This document shows positions 24,871-35,700 of a DNA stretch of 64,000 bases, piece by piece. This DNA comes from Polyodon spathula (Eukaryota; Chordata; Actinopteri; Acipenseriformes; Polyodontidae), in NCBI RefSeq assembly GCF_017654505.1, contig NC_054537.1:76518118-76582117 (forward strand). The letters run 5' to 3'. Position 1 is the first letter of the stretch. Every line of letters starts with the position of its first letter. The position numbers were made by a program, and so were the translations under genes. The notes under the pieces are model-generated. The model made no database searches, was not told the origin of the DNA, and saw nothing but the letters and a program-made list of their open reading frames with translations.

Positions 24871-25279
24871 AATCTCCAAAGTAGGCTTTCACTAAATTTG
24901 TCCAACGCAGCAAGAAAAAACCGAACCGACTGCACTGTGGATAACATTAACCTTTACCCTGTATGGGGAAGAAAGGACATTCACTCAATTTGTTTCACTA
25001 ATTGTAAATTTAGGAAACCAATCTTTGAACAAAGCAAACCTTGTGTTTATAATAACCATGCCTCCCAGATTGTGCTTGCAATCACGCAGAACTGATCCCC
25101 TGTTGTGTACCAGAAGATGGCACCACAATAGTGTCTCAGGCCATTACATTTGATTTAGTTGAAGCCAGTTCTAGAAATTAATACCATCCAGCAATGCTAG
25201 TGTCATATGCATATCTTGTGAAAGGATTTGCTTTGTAATTGAATTATTATAACCAGCTGTTCATGAACCACTGATACAA

Positions 25280-25341
<62 letters not shown>

Positions 25342-25905
25342 TTCCCTAAGACTGCTTTGTTACATTACTTTTTGTGCAAAAAATGTACAAATGGTGTTAC
25401 ATTTCAAGCAGATTATCACAATGTACAGTAGTATTATATAGCAGAGATAAGTGTAAGGATTCAACATTAGGTAATTTGTAAACAAACTCAAATCTGTATT
25501 GTAATGTAGACAAATGACTTTTACCATTTACAGCAAACATCTGTAGGTGTACTACCGTAAGGTTGTGCAGTGTCTTCTTGGCAATGAAACAGTGGGTACT
25601 AATGCCGTCGCGCTCTTTTGGAACTATTGTAAACAGACTGAACGAACATTTACAAGGTTAACATGATGAAAAATATACTGCACATCTCCAATTTGGAAAG
25701 CAGCCATCGACCTCTATCGATCTAGTAGTAGTGGTACACTTTAAATACTGTAAATGTATCGAGTTTTAATTTATGGAAAGTAAAGAATATGAAAATACAA
25801 AACAAAAAATGAGACGCACATATCTGTTAAGCTTTGCAAACGCGATTTAAGCTTTACTAGCAGCAAAGGTAAAATATAAAAATAATGAATTAAAAAAAAG
25901 GTTGC
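24871..25905. other. Former TBC1D31 first intron or spacer
   Basis: No exon recognised. Contains a (TA)n tract at about 25285-25338. Confidence 0.4.
25285..25338. repeat. (AT)n microsatellite
   Basis: About 54 bp of AT dinucleotides. Confidence 0.95.
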
Positions 25906-25975
25906 CATCACTGGATGTTTTCGACCGTTTTCTGTGCCAGCCGTTGTTCTTGTTGCCTATGTCTGTGGTCTGCAT
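25906..25975 (-). pseudogene. TBC1D31: TBC1D31 start-exon remnant
   Basis: Minus strand from ATG at 25975: MQTTDIGNKNNGWHRKRSKT then SSDG. Human TBC1D31 begins MQSTDLGNKESGKIWHRK and reaches DG at the same place, so the match is specific despite its shortness. TBC1D31 is known as a WD-repeat and TBC-domain protein at centrosomes/centriolar satellites. After GATG the next bases are GCAACC, where a GT donor would be expected; a GT-to-GC change could have broken splicing. Beyond this, the frame runs into AT-rich sequence. Only the last exon (21825-21955) was found further along; the WD40, TBC and coiled-coil exons were not, and a LINE fills much of the gap. An upstream in-frame ATG at 26065 is not supported by similarity. 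Confidence 0.65.
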
Positions 25976-26942
25976 TTCCTGATATCGAAATATATCTGGA
26001 ATATTTTCACCAGTTCTGAGATGCAGAACGCATTTGCTTTCCAGGCGCCTAGGACAGGGGTACATTCAAATGCAAGTTTGTAACCAAACTGTAAATATAT
26101 GCTCTAGGCTGTGATTCCGATAAATACATAGCCATTCATTTTTGTGAAACGTGGTGGGTTGTGGGAGTTGTTGTTCTTAAGGGGACTTTCTCCCTATTTC
26201 TAACCCGTTTACATCAGTACGTATAAACTACATACCCCATAGTTTATTTGATTACAGTAATCTTAGAATGGGGGGTGGGCTTTAAAGTTATTGTCACATA
26301 CATACATTAAATCTTTAAATGGCCTGCATGTTGTAGCTGCAAGTACTCACTTCCTATGAAGTTTTATAGTGCCGTGCGTGCAACAGATTTACCAATAATT
26401 TACATATTTATTAGTTGTAGTTTAAAGTATAAAAGCAGAGTGGAAGCGTGTAAAGCACAGGCAAGCATAGATGCAACATTTTATATGGAATAAACTCATG
26501 CACAAGTTTATGGTGTGGACAGCAATCATTTGGCTAAGAAATGTACATTAAAGTAAATACATAATCAACAGCATGTGTTTAACATGTCAGTTACACCAGA
26601 GAGCGTTGTAAATAATAAAATCCATTGTGGTGATTTCTTATGTAATAACTTGTATTGGCAAAAATATCAGGTAAATGGCACTATATTCACAACATGTGAA
26701 AATGTACTAAGCTGTGTAAAATAAATACATAAATAAATAAATAAGCAACAAACTTAACTTTTTTCAAGTAATGTATGAGCTAAAGCTTTGTGAATAGGGC
26801 CCATACACAGGGTCACATTAAGGTTATGAGGGACCCAAGGCTAATAGGAGGGAAGTATGTATTACATATTGCAAAAGATTAATACATTTATTCGACTCAA
26901 GGCAAATTCATCAAACATAAATCACTCACTACACTCATTTAT
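25976..26942. other. Gene-free spacer
   Basis: Nothing coding supported. It would include the former TBC1D31 promoter. GC content is not raised, so no CpG island is visible. Confidence 0.35.
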
Positions 26943-27528
26943 TCAAACAAAGTTTTTTTCCCTAGCTTTAGCTGTTGCAAAGTCACGAATGATATAATCG
27001 GAATTCAAAGTCCTGACAATTTCATTCTCACTGCTCAAGAGGGACAAAGCACTTAGATCCTCTTTTGTCCTGGTGGATCGGAGGGCATTTTGTACCCTTT
27101 TTAGAAGAAGGAATGACCGTTCTCCGCCACAGTTAGTGATCATTAGTGACAAATACAGCCGTAATGCATTTGGGAAACATTCTATCACATTGGATTCAGT
27201 GACAACTCGGTACATCAAATAGATTTGCTTTCGTCGTCTTTTCTCTCTATATCTGAGAGGGAAGTGAATTCAACAAATTGTTGAAATTCTTTAGCAAAAT
27301 CTACTGGGAGATTGTCTGGGTATTTCTGACACAGACGTCTGATACCTGCACTGACTTCGGAACTTGAAAGGACACTAAAGGTTTTGTCAATATTTTCGTA
27401 AGCCTCGATCCGATGTTCTAATGCACTCTTCAGTTTGTCTGTGATTGTGATGAAGGTATTAACTCCGAAGACCTCCCTGTTGCTGAACGTGCGGTCAGTT
27501 GGCTCTTCATCGTATATTATGATAATAT
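26943..27528 (-). mobile_element. hAT transposase fragment (C-terminal dimerisation region)
   Basis: Minus-strand translation from 27528: EPTDRTFSNREVFGVNTFIT, SALEHRIEAYENIDKTFSVL, then after a one-base frameshift near 27215 YRVVTESNVIECFPNALRLY, GGERSFLLLKRVQNALRSTR, LSALSLLSSE. This is the C-terminal dimerisation block (ERSF...LKRIKNALRS...LS.LSLLS) found in hAT transposases of the ZMYM1-like group. The N-terminal zinc finger and catalytic part are missing; the coding sequence stops exactly where the solo LTR begins. Confidence 0.8.
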
Positions 27529-27861
27529 TGTAACGATCTGGGTTATTTGTGTTATATGTTATATGGTTTTGTGTCGCTGTTTCGTGTTTTGTCAATGTCC
27601 TGAGTGCCTGTGCAGGTGAACGAGTGCACCTGTGGGAGGGTGCGTGATCGAGTCGTGGTCCCAGTGTGGCTGTGAATGTTGTACAATAACGTGTCTTGTT
27701 ATATCTGAATGTTACATGTTTTCGCAGGGTTTTGGGGGTATAAAGGGGCAGCTTGCACGATGCTGTGGGCTGTGTTGTGGTGTGCTGCCCTTCTCAATAA
27801 AACCTGAATGAGATCTTGCTGCCGTCGTCAGCCTCCCTTTTGTTTTCCCCGGAACGCTACA
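27529..27861 (+). repeat. Solo LTR with 4-bp target duplication
   Basis: 333 bp from TGTAACGATCTGGG to GGAACGCTACA, beginning TG and ending CA. It contains a TATA-like GGTATAAAGGGG near 27737 and an AATAAA near 27797, giving plus-strand orientation. It is flanked by ATAT on both sides (27525-27528 and 27862-27865). No internal region or second LTR follows. It interrupts or abuts the hAT transposase fragment. Confidence 0.75.
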
Positions 27862-27904
27862 ATATATTAAGATATATATATATTCGGAGGGAAAACAAAA
27901 GGGG

Positions 27905-27906
<2 letters not shown>

Positions 27907-27979
<73 letters not shown>
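27907..27979. repeat. (AT)n microsatellite
   Basis: About 73 bp of TA dinucleotides. Just before it, GGAGGGAAAACAAAAGGGG (about 27885) is a near reverse complement of the LTR's own CCTCCCTTTTGTTTTCCCC (about 27832), so the two can form a hairpin. Confidence 0.9.
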
Positions 27980-28803
27980 TCTCACTCTGCAGTTTATTAA
28001 TAGGGAAAGCTATCTATTTAATGATAGTAGGTATTGATAGCAATAGATTTTAAATTCTACATGCAAAAGAAGTTTAATCCCATTTTCTGTAAACGGTTAT
28101 TCCTGCATAAAAATTGTAAATATTGTAAAATATTAAACTTTACAAGATCTACAACTTGTGTTTATAGTATTTTCTGACAATTCATTTTTTGTAGATCATA
28201 AAAATGTTATAGTAATCGTTAACTTTTAACATAAAGATTTGAAAATCTTAAAATAAACATAATAAAAACATAGACGTTGACCTTGATTTCCGAAGAATCG
28301 ATTCGTCTGACCACAAGGTTCCAATATTATGATTACAAATATGGTTAAATAAAATCTTTAGAATGTAAAATGTCTATACAATAAGCTATAAATAAATAGC
28401 ACTAAATACAACGAAGCAAGCAAACGCTATCGAAGCAAACATATGCGAGGAAATAAAAACGCAGGCACTCAAGATTGAAACGGTTTGAAAAATGGGTCGC
28501 TGCCACGGACACAAAGTGTTCAACTAGCGACGGCTGAAGACTGAGTAGTTTGCAAACTGACCACGAGAGTGCTGCAATTCGTGCCGCTAAAGCCGTCAAT
28601 TTGTACAAAGCAATATCTTATGCGACAAAACATTTCCGTTGGGCGCGCTATCGTCGCTCAGCTGTTACTTCAATATGAAATGGCGTTCCTAAAGGAGGGC
28701 CTACAAAATGAGGGCCTAAGGCTATAGCCTTATTAGCCTATGGGTTAATCCGACCCTGCCCATACCCACTTAACTTATTTCATGAACCGAAAAATGTAAA
28801 TAT
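27980..28803. other. Gene-free spacer
   Basis: AT-rich on the left, more balanced from 28260 on. I see no supported exon or repeat. Confidence 0.35.
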
Positions 28804-30815
28804 TGTAGCGGCGGGTGCATCCTCAGCAAGAGGGGGCATCTCCCAAGACTGCCTGAAAGAGTGAGCTGGGTTGCTGAGCAAGAGATAGAATAGTGTTAGA
28901 GTGGGCGCTGCAGACAGAGAGACCAGCAGTGAGCAGCAAGACCCAAGCGTTCGGCAGAGAACAGCCAGGCGGAATAAATATCCTGGGAGTAGGTGGCACC
29001 AGCAGTTGGGAAGCCTTTGCTGTGGAGCTGGAGACACTGGCCAAGCTGCACGGCTGGAGCGAGGCAGAGAAGGTGAGCTGACTGACCTTGGCAGCTGTTG
29101 GGAAAACGACTCCAGGTCTGCATAGATGGTGGACAGCAGACCTGCACACTGCATCCAGACATCTCAACCAGGAGGGGCCCTGCAGTACAGCTGGGGGAGT
29201 GGAAGCCAGCTCCCCCCAGAAGAAGCTGATGGTGCGCTGCAACCGACACCAACCTGTCAGTTGTAGTTGTGGGGAGGACTGTGGGGAACTTTTGCCACAT
29301 CTCCATGTTGATCGAAGGGGTCCCCTGCACCGCGCTGGTGGACACCGGGTCGAATGTGACACTAGTGCGACCTGGCCTGACCTGATCTGCCAGCAAACCA
29401 CCGGAAGTCAGCAGTACCTCTTTTAGCCCACCACCGTGCAGTTGCACACAGTGACCGGGGGGCTGTCGCCAATGAGAGGGAGGTGGGCATAAAGATCCAG
29501 GTCGGGGGCCTTACTGTGAGTCACGAGGTCTGGGTTGTGGCAGTCCAGCACCCTTGTATCTTGGGGTTGGTCTTTCTCCACCAGACCAGCAGCCAGCTGG
29601 ACCTACAGAAGGGAGTTCTTTGGTCCGAAGGAGGCCCGAGCCTTGCACTGACTGTCCATTGTGGTGCAGTCAGGACTGTGAGCCCAGCGTTCAGCATGCT
29701 ACCAGCTGCTGCTTACAGAAAGGCCTGGTCCATGTGATGGGCAAACCGGGGGAATCACCAAAACAGCTAGGGCAACCCTGCTGAGGCCATTGAGCTTGAC
29801 CACCACCTGTTTCCAGTGCCAACTGCAAAGGTTCCTGGGGCTTGCCTCTTATTACCGCTGCTTCATCAGTCAGTTTGCTGTCATTGCTGTGCTCTTACAC
29901 CAGTTGCTGAGGAAGGAAGAGCCGTATGACTGGACTGTGGCTTGGCAGAGCGTCATTGGCAGCCTGTGACCGGCACTGACAGACCTGTACTGCTTCCTCC
30001 TGATCCAACTTTTCCATTCCTACTTGACATGGATGCCTGCAATGAAGGGATCGGGGCCATGTTGTCACAGCAGGGTGCAGACGGAGAACAGTTATTGGCT
30101 TATTTCAACCAGTCCCTTAACAAGGCAGAGCACTGGCACTGTGTCACCTTTTTCTACCGGTTTGGAGTACCACAGGAATTGCACTTGTAACAGGGGCACA
30201 ACTTTGAGTCTCGGGTCTTTGTGGAGATGTGCTGTCACCTGGGGATACATAAGACCCGCACCACTCCACTGCACCCCCAGAACAACAGGCTGATGGAATG
30301 ATTTAAACGTACCCTTTCCACCCTGTTGGCTATTGTCACCACTAGCCACCAGAAAGACTGGGATGCACAGCTGTTCTGGTCCTACTAGCCTGCTGCACTG
30401 CTGTGTAGGAGTCGACCAGCTGCAGCCCTGCTTTGTTACTGTTTGGCCGGCCACACGATGCTGCCATGGATACCCCAGGGCCTGAGTACGCAAGGTGCTT
30501 GCAAGATCACCTGGACACTGAATTACTTTGCCCATGGCCAAATGCAGTACTATGACCTTTGGGGGAGGGGACGGCTCTTTTCGGCTGGGGTTTGTGTGGG
30601 TTTCTAGCCCCTGCCATAAGTGGGGTGCACTGCCCCAAGCAGGACAGTGCTTGGGTGGGCCTTGCCGGGTCCTCGAAAGACTTGGGGAGGTGACCTGTCA
30701 GGTCCAGTTGCCACCCAGGGAGGGGGAGGGAGGGGTGATGCAGCGACAACCTAGGGGCTGGACCCTCAGGCACACCTTTGCCCAGAACTTCCTCATCGGC
30801 AGCTGGTTCTGACAG
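28804..30815 (+). mobile_element. Ty3/gypsy gag-pol relic, internally deleted
   Basis: Plus-strand domains in order, in several frames with stops. About 28990-29070: gag-like WEAFAVELETLAKLHGWSEA. About 29285-29370: aspartic protease core ALVDTGSNVTLVRP. About 29815-29945: end of reverse transcriptase, LQRFLGLASYYRCFISQFA. About 29970-30145: RNase H start, FLLDMDACNEGIGAMLSQQG. About 30147-30540: integrase, FGVPQELHL, KTRTTPLHPQNN and a broken RF-RTL motif; the last part (FGRPHDAAMDTPGPEY) trails into a C-terminal region to 30815. The catalytic reverse transcriptase motif region and the first half of integrase are missing. No paired LTRs were found. Defective. Confidence 0.75.
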
Positions 30816-30916
30816 CAAGGAGCCTGCTGGGGTGCCTGCTGGTGCTATCCCTTTTCATTGGCCACAACGCCACAGACATCCACCTCGCCGCCTCCAGGAC
30901 TGTTTGTCTCCTCGTT

Positions 30917-30947
30917 AGAGGGGGGGGGGGGGGGGGGGGGGGGGGGG
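30917..30947. repeat. Poly(G) tract
   Basis: About 31 consecutive G, preceded by GTTAGA. Such runs are rare and can be assembly-sensitive. Confidence 0.9.
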
Positions 30948-31912
30948 ATATGTACTTGCGGGTGCAGGCGGACCGGTTTTGTCTGTGGCTGTATTGCATT
31001 CTGGAACTGTTAATTTACGGGACTTGATTGCCTGCACCATGCGGCAGGGTGCTGGGACTTGACACTGGATCAGACCCCATCGGCTGTACAGGACTATGTT
31101 TAGTTGAGGAACGTGATAATCTGTTACATTGCTGTTAGTTAAAGGTCAGTGGGCACTGCTTGGTCAAAGCCCCACATAATTGTAGCTTTGTGTTTTCTGG
31201 GTCTGGGTCTGAGGGGTGATAAATGAGGGTGCATCAGGTGTGTGAGTGTGTGTGGATTCAGAGAGTGAAGAATCTTGTGCTGTAAGCTGTGTTACTTGCT
31301 GTTCCAAAAGAGCCTGCCTACTATAAATAAATACAATAAAGAATAAAGACAATAAAGACAGCTCAGTCCTCAGTCCTCAGTCAGACATGTCAACTCCTAA
31401 GTGCTCGTACCAGTGAGACCCCTGTTGATAAACCTTGGGATTGATGAAAATCTTAAACCTAGATAACTGGATTTCTTTTTTTTTTTTTTGGGGGGGGGGG
31501 GTTGTTGGTGACGGATCAAGATCACAAGTACATTAAAAAAAAACTGTAGCTAGTACATGAAAATTCTCTCTGCGTTTGCTCATTTTGTGAGTGGGTGCAA
31601 AATAAATAAAACAAAGAATGTGAATTTTTATATGTGATCTGGTTTAACATGTAAATTATTCAAAATGAATACATCTACACATATTTTTGAAAAAAATTGT
31701 TTAATATACTTTTTTTTAAAAAAATGATTTTCAGTTTTAATAAAATCTTCACTTAGTGTATGAATGTGATTATTATTGGTCAACATTATTAAAACAAAGC
31801 GTCATTTTACAAAAATACCAAACCAGTGTGTGGCGCTCCCCGCTATAATTAAGGTGAAATAAAGAGAGAGAGACATACATACCATCAATTTCCAAATGTT
31901 GTTATTTCTTAC
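30948..31912. other. Spacer, possibly 3' LTR or UTR sequence of the gypsy relic
   Basis: 31030-31400 has moderate GC and AATAAA repeats near 31324-31350, as an LTR would, but I could not match it to a second copy. The rest is AT-rich with a T/G run near 31479-31500. No exon seen. Confidence 0.3.
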
Positions 31913-32016
31913 CATATGTCGTCTTTCTTTTTATTGTCTTTATAACCACCAACACTGGCATCATAACGAACATTATATGTTTCGACTTTGATAATTAAAT
32001 TCTCATTGATGTCCAT
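31913..32016 (-). pseudogene. MADF/Myb-like exon fragment, probably from a PIF/Harbinger-type element
   Basis: Minus strand from ATG at 32016: INENLIIKVETYNVRYDASV, GGYKDNKKKDDIW, followed directly by a GTAAG donor at 31912. The pattern (short acidic start, LI..V......YD....YK...KK...W) is that of a MADF/Myb-SANT domain, as in the second protein of PIF/Harbinger transposons and in host genes derived from them. The next exon was not found on the minus strand to the left. It lies about 760 bp upstream of DERL1 in the opposite orientation, so a small divergent host gene cannot be excluded. Confidence 0.45.
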
Positions 32017-32779
32017 TTCTCTTTTATTTCTGTGGTAATGTCTGCGTGAACCACAGTGAGTCTCTCCTTCCAGTCTGTCTGAGTAATGACGTGTTGTGTA
32101 CAGAAACATCTTTGGAGTAGGGTTGGGGGTGGCTTGGGGGTTGCGTAGCAGCCACAGGAATATAAAATGGTAATGTTCACGTCTTCATGGCGATCACCAC
32201 ACCCCCCAAAATGAAACAATACGCTTGGATAGTAAGATAGGGTTTCGCAGCCTCACAAACAATAACAAACTTACGCACAACGTGAGAATCCATTGCACGG
32301 CCGTCTCAACATTGTGAAAAAACACGGGTTTCACGGGTAAAACCTGAGACTTTTGTAATTACATATTTTCTTATCGGCATTACTTTTATCTGGTTTGATA
32401 AGTTGTTTCATAAAATGTTTTTACGATTACGATTTTTTTTTTTTTTTTTTTTTTAAGTAATCTCGATCACAATATTCGGATCACTATTATCCAGATCACG
32501 TTTTAAAATGCAGGCCCCAGGAGACCAAAGGGGCGCTGTGCACTACACTACGCAACTCCCCGTTCCTGCATGGGTAATTAACAAGCAGGAAGTGCATCTA
32601 CAAACAAGTCTTAAGCAGCCACGTCAGGGAAACCGAAGCTTGGTGGAGGCAGAAACGTTGAGATATATTTTTATTTCGTTTTAAATACCACAGTGACTTG
32701 TAGATTCTTTTTTTCGTCTGTACATCTGAAGAATTGTAATTGAAAGGTTCCGAAGAGTCGGTGTCTTAGTATTGCGAAG

Positions 32780-35700
32780 ATGTCAGACATTGGGGACTGG
32801 TTTAAGAGCATTCCATTTATCACCCGATACTGGTTTGCGGGATCGATCCTGGTGCCACTGATTGGGAAATTAGGTCTCATCAGTCCCGTGTACCTGGTTC
32901 TGTGGCCGGATGCTTTTATTAACAAATTTCAGGTAATGTTGATTGCTATACAAGCACACGCTGAAATGTCAATAATAAGTGTATTGTGTTCTCTTTCCGT
33001 ATCTCAGTATAAGTGAAACCATTGTTGACTACCTGCTCTAATTCTACGTATAAATTAAATTCGTCTTTCTTGAACTAGCAATGCATCTTCAGCTAGTTAC
33101 ATTGTTTGCCATCGTGACATTACTGTAATAGTTAGAGCAACTCGTGTTACCAACAACTGTATTACAGTGTATCGGCTGCGCTAAATGTACGTTTCAGTCT
33201 ATATATTGTATTTTATAAATACACCAAAGTGTGTGCACGAGTGTTAAAAAATCTTGCGAAAAAAAATAATCTGTTAGTCAGGTTGAACACAGGATTTGTT
33301 TTTATTTTTTTAACTAGGCCTGTTACGGCTGGTTTTCATTGACACCAAAGCTGAGCATTATAGGGATGACATATTTCATAAAAGACCAATTGGGATACAT
33401 TGGAGGTGGGATTTCCGGCGGTCTGCTTTTTGTTTAACTAAACAATTTACAGATTGGTTCGAACTTGTTAAACCTAACTGAAGTATACGCTTACCAACCG
33501 TTTTATGTGAATCTTTGGAACCTGAAGCATATCATCATTTTAATATGAACCCAACATTGTTACATCATATTTTTAATGTATGATGCAATGTGCAATTTTA
33601 TTTCATGGTAGTAGTGATGCAATTGTAGAGTCGCACTAAATGCTTACTGGTGGTTAACCCATTGGCTAGGTATAGTAAAATATTTGTTTATCAGGTGTTT
33701 CCAAGATATTCATGTATCCCCTGCTGGGTTTGCATATTCGCTATCATAAAGATATTTAGTGGAGGCAGTCAAACATCTGTAATCTTGTATGTTTCAAGCC
33801 TATTTACTAATAAATGACGAGATACACATTTTTCATTCAAGTGACACATGCAACCATTCTATAGTAAGAATCAAACTCATCATCACAGTCATTTGTGAAA
33901 ATGCAAATTGATTCTCTTTCTGAACAAGGACGTTTTTCATTAGTCATCTTAATTTTAAATACAGTTACTCATTTAATTTGTGGGAGAGCTGTGGGAATTG
34001 TTAAGTAACATAATTATAGTGGACAAAAGTAAAAGATATTTGGAGGCAATTGTTTAACGGAGCACAATGCAGTGTTTTATAAAAGGAGCAGTATGAATGA
34101 TCTGGGGTCCAGCTTTGTGTGAGGGGGTGGAAAGTAGTAATGTTTGGAGAGCTTCATGCTGTTAAGCAGGCATGAGAGAATTCCACACTTTGCTGTTGAA
34201 GTAGTAGTGGCCGACTACTAATACTTCTCTTATCAAATCAAGAGACGTGGGAGCAAAGGCTTTTGTCTTTGTTCCTCAGACCCCAAAACCCAGTTGTTAA
34301 TATTCTTGGTCTAGTACAGGGCTTCTCAAACTCGGTCCTGGGAACCCCCCTGTATCTGCTGGTTTTCATTCCAGCTGAGCTCTCAATTACTTTAACTATG
34401 CACTTAATTGAACTGATAATTTGCTTAATTTGACCTTTTTATTTGTTTTCCGCTCTTTACAGTTGCAGTTCAAGTTACTTATACAATTTTATAGCTAACT
34501 AGTTAAATTAAGCAAATTATCAGTTCAGTTAAGTGCATAGTTAAGTAATTGAGAGCTCGGTTGGAATGGAAACCAGCAGACACATGGTGTCCCCAGGACT
34601 GAGTTTGAGAAGCCCTGGTCTAGTAGGTAGACCAGCCTTTTCCACATACCAGTACTGTCTGTAACTAAAACAGTGTCTTTCCAAAAAACATATGGTGGGC
34701 ACTTGAGTGCAGAACAAGGGCTAATCTATAAATGCAGAGTGAAATGAAGACGATAGTGAAGCTAATAAAGGGTCTGAACATTATACGTTACTGCACCCCC
34801 TTGCTAGTATACAGTGCATATGCAGGGGGTAGGGATGTTTGGGGGAATGACCACAACCCTGTTTGTTCTGATGATGATGATGATTATGATGATATGCAAA
34901 TTAGGCTGCTGGCTGCTACAAAACATCCTGCTAAAGTTGCAGCTGGCTAACCTCAGTACAGATTTGAGAATGCTTTTCTGGCATCTTGGTTTGTGTGTTA
35001 TATCATTTGCATAATGTCCTTATTTATGGCAGTCAGCAACTGAAAAAGGTCACATCTGGAAAGGTAAGAATGAGAAGTGTGACTGTAGAGTAAATGGGCA
35101 CCAGTGTTAATGCTTAGTGTGCAGTGAAGGAGGGGGGATTGGCTGTATTTTCCACTTAGCTGTTTATAAGAACTTTGTCAGTTTTCCACGCTAGGGAATT
35201 ATGAATGTCAAATGCACTTGTCTTTTTGCTTCTAAGACCCTGTAGAACTGTTGCTGTATTGCAGCCCAGACAGAATGACAATACCCATTTCAACTGGGGT
35301 GTACTGTTAGTCGAAAAGGCGTTATAAGGCTCATCCATAGAGTACAAACATTTCTCATTTTTCCTTGTTGTATTTTGGCAGTCACAGCTCTGAAGATAAA
35401 CCACTATCACTAACAGTATCCAATAAAAACATCATTCAGGAGTTTTTTTTTTTGTGGCTATTTGAGATATTTAGAAAATACCGTATTACTTCAAATTAGC
35501 GCCCCGGCATTTATTTTAAATTGTTAAAAATGGCTGCGGCACTTAATTGAGGGCAGTGTTTATTCAAGGGCAACGTTTATCAGAAACACTATGGTTTTGT
35601 AACTGCAGTATTTTATTACATCATTTACAGTATTTGTAGAAGCGGCGGCATGAGAGCCTCCGATCTGCAGCAATATATTTTTGGGGCTTGAATACAGTAC

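Noticed and set aside
25976..26065. Upstream in-frame ATG extending the TBC1D31 start exon
   Set aside because: The extension (MYPCPRRLES...) has no similarity to TBC1D31, whose start matches the ATG at 25975.
28823..29447. Minus-strand frames of up to 192 codons
   Set aside because: They are antisense to the gag/protease part of the plus-strand gypsy relic and have low-complexity composition.
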